NCBI RefSeq assembly: GCF_000009985.1
Contig: NC_007626.1
Span: forward strand, 1,636,745 to 1,700,744
Source: Paramagnetospirillum magneticum AMB-1
GTDB lineage: Bacteria; Pseudomonadota; Alphaproteobacteria; Rhodospirillales; Magnetospirillaceae
DNA: 64,000 nucleotides
Direction of reading: 5' to 3'
Part shown: positions 61,889 to 64,000 of the stretch, piece after piece
How the letters are laid out: the number at the start of each line of letters is the position of its first letter
Position numbering within the stretch: position 1 is the first letter of the stretch
Notes under the pieces: generated by a model
The model's input: the letters and a program-made list of their open reading frames with translations, nothing else
Databases searched by the model: none
What the model was told of the DNA's origin: nothing
Program-made: the position numbers and the translations under genes

Positions 61889-61903
61889 GCAAGGGCCGTG
61901 CCA
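61889..61903 (-). promoter_or_regulatory. Sigma54 promoter of nifE operon
   Basis: Minus strand TGGCACGGCCCTTGC is an exact -24/-12 element, 37 bases before the nifE ATG. Confidence 0.92.
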
Positions 61904-61946
61904 TTAGTAAAAGTGGCGGAAATGCTGGGGGGTGCGCAAACGGCAA

Positions 61947-61978
61947 CCGGCCATTGTCGGACATGCGACAATGGCCGG
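61947..61978. promoter_or_regulatory. NifA site (TGT-N10-ACA) embedded in a 13-bp-arm palindrome
   Basis: TGTCGGACATGCGACA at 61955-61970 is the NifA site, 52 bases from the -24 element. It forms the centre of a perfect inverted repeat with 13-base arms that starts 20 bases after the upstream lipoprotein gene stop. Confidence 0.85.
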
Positions 61979-61997
61979 TGTCGGGGATGCGCTGCTT

Positions 61998-63227
61998 TTA
62001 GCGGCTGGTGCCCAGGCTGACGGGCAGACGGAACTCGAACGGCCGGATCTGGTTCTGGCAGTCGGGATGCTGGGTCAGGGCGTCGGAGATCTCGGTGGGC
62101 ATGGGATAGCCCATGGCGAAGGCCCAAAGCCCCAGCTTGGCGTCGATGTCGGTCAGGCCCAGGGACACCAGCGAGGTGGTGACCCGGCGGCAGAAGGACG
62201 AGGCCTCCTGCTTCTGGACTTCGCTGTCGGTCTGGCTGATGGCGATGGGGACGATGTCCTGCTCCTTGAGGAAGGTGCCGATGCTCTTGCCGCCGCCCAC
62301 CGGCTCGTCCAGGACGCGCATGGGGGTCAGCTTGGAGATCACGTCCGAGGCGCATCCCCCATCGAGGGCCTTGGTCAGGCAGGCCGCGTCGGTGAAGATG
62401 GAGCGCCGCCAGTCGTTGACCCCCACCCGCCACGTGCCGATCTTCATCTGGGGATCGATCTCCTCGTTATAGCCGGGGGCATAGAGGGTGACGACGCCGC
62501 AGGAATTGCTGCCGATCTGCTCCGGGGTGGTCACCAGGCTGATCTGCTCCGTGGCATTCTGGGCGAAGAGCTGGCCCAGCGCCTTGTCCCACAGCCGCGC
62601 CTCGGTCTGCATGCGCCCCTGGTTGAGGGTGGTGAGGATCTTGGCCTCGGGCGCCATGGCGGTGGTGGCCACCTTGGCCACCCGGAGGGCGGCGCTGAGG
62701 GCCCCGGTCTCCACGGTCTTGGAGAACTTGCTCTCGAACTGGACGTTGAGGGTGGCGCCGGGCTGCACCTTGATGAAGGTGTTCTGCCAGATCAGGTCGA
62801 GATTGGTGGTGAAGCTTTCCCCCTGCTGGCCGCTGTCGTGGCTGACCGCATACAGGGGGACGGTGGCCTGATAGGCGGGCTGGCTGTCCACGGTGATGGT
62901 GGCGGTCAGGGTGAAGCCGGTCTTGTCCGACCACAGGGCGCGCAGCAGCATGGGACGGGTGCGGACGCCATAGGCCATGGCGGTGTCGGCGTCCTGGCTG
63001 GAATAAAGCGCACCCAGGCGGACATAGTAGCTGCCCTGCTGGCTGTCCAGGCGGTCGCTGGTCACCACGCCCTTGCAGGTCTTGGTGTTGTCGATCTCCA
63101 TGCGCAAATAGGGCAGCGACGCCTTGAGGTCTCCCTTGGGGCCGTCGGGCGCCAGCTTGCCCGATTGAGACGCGCAAGCCGACAGCATCAGCGCGGGCAA
63201 AAGACCCCCCAAAATCAGACGGTTCAT
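61998..63227 (-). CDS. Large outer-membrane lipoprotein, unknown function
   Basis: The 409-aa protein has a signal peptide ending in a lipobox (LPALMLSAC, Cys about 18). Mature parts are beta-rich, with a long central fold and a C-terminal Cys-containing helical part (CRRVTTSLVSLGLTDID). I recognise no family. It lies between the nif operon and a GNAT gene and has no visible NifA site of its own. Confidence 0.75.
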   Translation of the reverse strand: MNRLILGGLLPALMLSACASQSGKLAPDGPKGDLKASLPYLRMEIDNTKTCKGVVTSDRLDSQQGSYYVRLGALYSSQDADTAMAYGVRTRPMLLRALWSDKTGFTLTATITVDSQPAYQATVPLYAVSHDSGQQGESFTTNLDLIWQNTFIKVQPGATLNVQFESKFSKTVETGALSAALRVAKVATTAMAPEAKILTTLNQGRMQTEARLWDKALGQLFAQNATEQISLVTTPEQIGSNSCGVVTLYAPGYNEEIDPQMKIGTWRVGVNDWRRSIFTDAACLTKALDGGCASDVISKLTPMRVLDEPVGGGKSIGTFLKEQDIVPIAISQTDSEVQKQEASSFCRRVTTSLVSLGLTDIDAKLGLWAFAMGYPMPTEISDALTQHPDCQNQIRPFEFRLPVSLGTSR

Positions 63228-63407
63228 TCCAATCCCCCTTCGGTGTCAGTCGTCGCATAATGCTTAATTTATACATGTATATATATGCGCGGTAAATGCT
63301 AACGCGGAATCCTAATTGCATTGAATACAATCATAAGAATACTTGTGGAGTCCGGGCGATGGCGTGGCGGGTGTGATAACCTTGCCGCCTATCGAGGGGA
63401 GGACAGC

Positions 63408-63926
63408 ATGAGCGTGTGCGTGCGACCGGCGCGGCCGGAGGACAGTGGCGACATCCTGCGGCTTCTCCGCCTGCTGGCGGCGTTCGAGGGCGAGCCCGAC
63501 GGCGTCGTCACCACCGAGGACACCATCCGCGCCGACGGCTTCGGGCCGGAGCGCCGGTTCGAGGCCCTGCTGGCCGAGGTCGATGGCGCCGTGCGGGGAA
63601 TGGCGGTGCTGTACCAGGCCTATTCCAGTTGGCGCGGCGCTCCCACCCTGGTGGTGCATGACCTGTTCGTGGACGAGGCGGCGCGGGGGACGGGGGCGGG
63701 CAAGACGCTGCTGTCCGCCGCCGCCGCCCTGGCCATGGAGCGGGGCTGTTGCCGCATGGATGTCAACGTGGTGGCCTGGAACGCCGAAGGGCGGAAATTC
63801 TATGAGCGCCAGGGCTTTGCGGCGCTGCCCGACTGGCTGCCCCATCGCCTGGACCGCCAGGGGATGGAGCGGCTGGTAGGGGCGGGGAGGATTGGAGGTC
63901 AAGGAGGCCAGCCTCCTTGCGGGTGA
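63408..63926 (+). CDS. GNAT-family N-acetyltransferase
   Basis: The 172-aa protein has the acetyl-CoA-binding VVHDLFVDEAARGTGAGKTLL (about 80-100) and a C-terminal NVVAWNAEGRKFYERQGF pattern. GGGGAGG precedes ATG 63408. The substrate cannot be told; it resembles small-molecule (diamine-type) acetyltransferases. Confidence 0.85.
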   Translation: MSVCVRPARPEDSGDILRLLRLLAAFEGEPDGVVTTEDTIRADGFGPERRFEALLAEVDGAVRGMAVLYQAYSSWRGAPTLVVHDLFVDEAARGTGAGKTLLSAAAALAMERGCCRMDVNVVAWNAEGRKFYERQGFAALPDWLPHRLDRQGMERLVGAGRIGGQGGQPPCG

Positions 63927-63964
63927 AGGGCGGCACCCTTCGCAACTCATCCCCCAAACGAGAA

Positions 63965-63995
63965 GCCCCGGAGAGGGCGGGTTCCTCTCCGGGGC
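63965..63995. terminator. Hairpin at right edge
   Basis: GCCCCGGAGAG and CTCTCCGGGGC form an 11-bp stem. Leftward it is followed by TTCTCGTTT, so it could end a leftward transcript entering from beyond the window; rightward it would act on the GNAT message. Confidence 0.6.
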
Positions 63996-64000
63996 GGGTC

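Overview
The window looks like a GC-rich chromosome segment from a nitrogen-fixing alphaproteobacterium. The family-level genes (zeta-type F1-ATPase inhibitor, paired coq7/dsbB, sigma54/NifA-controlled nif genes, several chemoreceptors, a bacteriohemerythrin, an anaerobic-type aromatic-CoA ligase) suggest Rhodospirillales, with a Magnetospirillum-like genus as my best guess. This is inferred from gene content, not from a marker gene.

Left third (1 to about 20,974): the right-hand part of a prophage that runs off the left edge and abuts the 3' end of a tRNA-Thr(GGT) gene. From the left it holds a leftward block (start of ssb, a double-HTH protein, a 744-aa ParB-like protein, a coiled-coil protein), a repressor/Cro-like switch, a rightward block of small genes with a DNA methyltransferase, a DnaG-type primase and an SF3/DUF5906-type helicase. 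Next come a 9-bp iteron array that looks like a replication origin, a DUF6362 protein, then packaging, head and tail genes and a lysis cassette (SAR endolysin, nested Rz/Rz1). Packaging and morphogenesis are gutted: the small and large terminase genes are fused in frame with the packaging ATPase lost, and the portal gene is joined to the 3' part of a tail-tip gene with everything between missing. Regulation, replication and lysis look intact. A 15-bp palindrome, GCGAATGSCATTCGC, recurs six times across the prophage, and I did not find it complete in the host DNA.

Middle (21,050 to about 55,000): ordinary host genes. Groups are dcd with a kinase fusion, a universal stress protein, a Nudix hydrolase and a histidine phosphatase; coq7/dsbB; meaB; a PAS-GGDEF cyclase; a PilZ-tailed chemoreceptor; purC/purS; an acetate-uptake cluster (DUF485-actP with a CBS/DUF294 protein and a PAS-exonuclease gene broken by an in-frame TAA); uppP; a bacteriohemerythrin; an aromatic acyl-CoA ligase plus substrate-binding protein divergent from a GntR/FadR regulator; a twice-frameshifted pyruvate kinase; a soluble chemoreceptor; a Crp/Fnr regulator; and clpB behind a sigma32-like promoter. 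Three families of short intergenic inverted-repeat elements are scattered here.

Right end (55,200 to 64,000): two leftward nif operons, nifE-nifN-nifX-DUF269-fdxB-nifQ and iscA-like-nifV-nifW. Each has a textbook sigma54 -24/-12 site and a NifA TGT-N10-ACA site exactly 52 bp upstream of it. They make and deliver FeMo-cofactor parts (scaffold, carrier, molybdenum donor, homocitrate). The structural nifHDK genes are not in the window. A lipoprotein gene and a GNAT acetyltransferase close the window.
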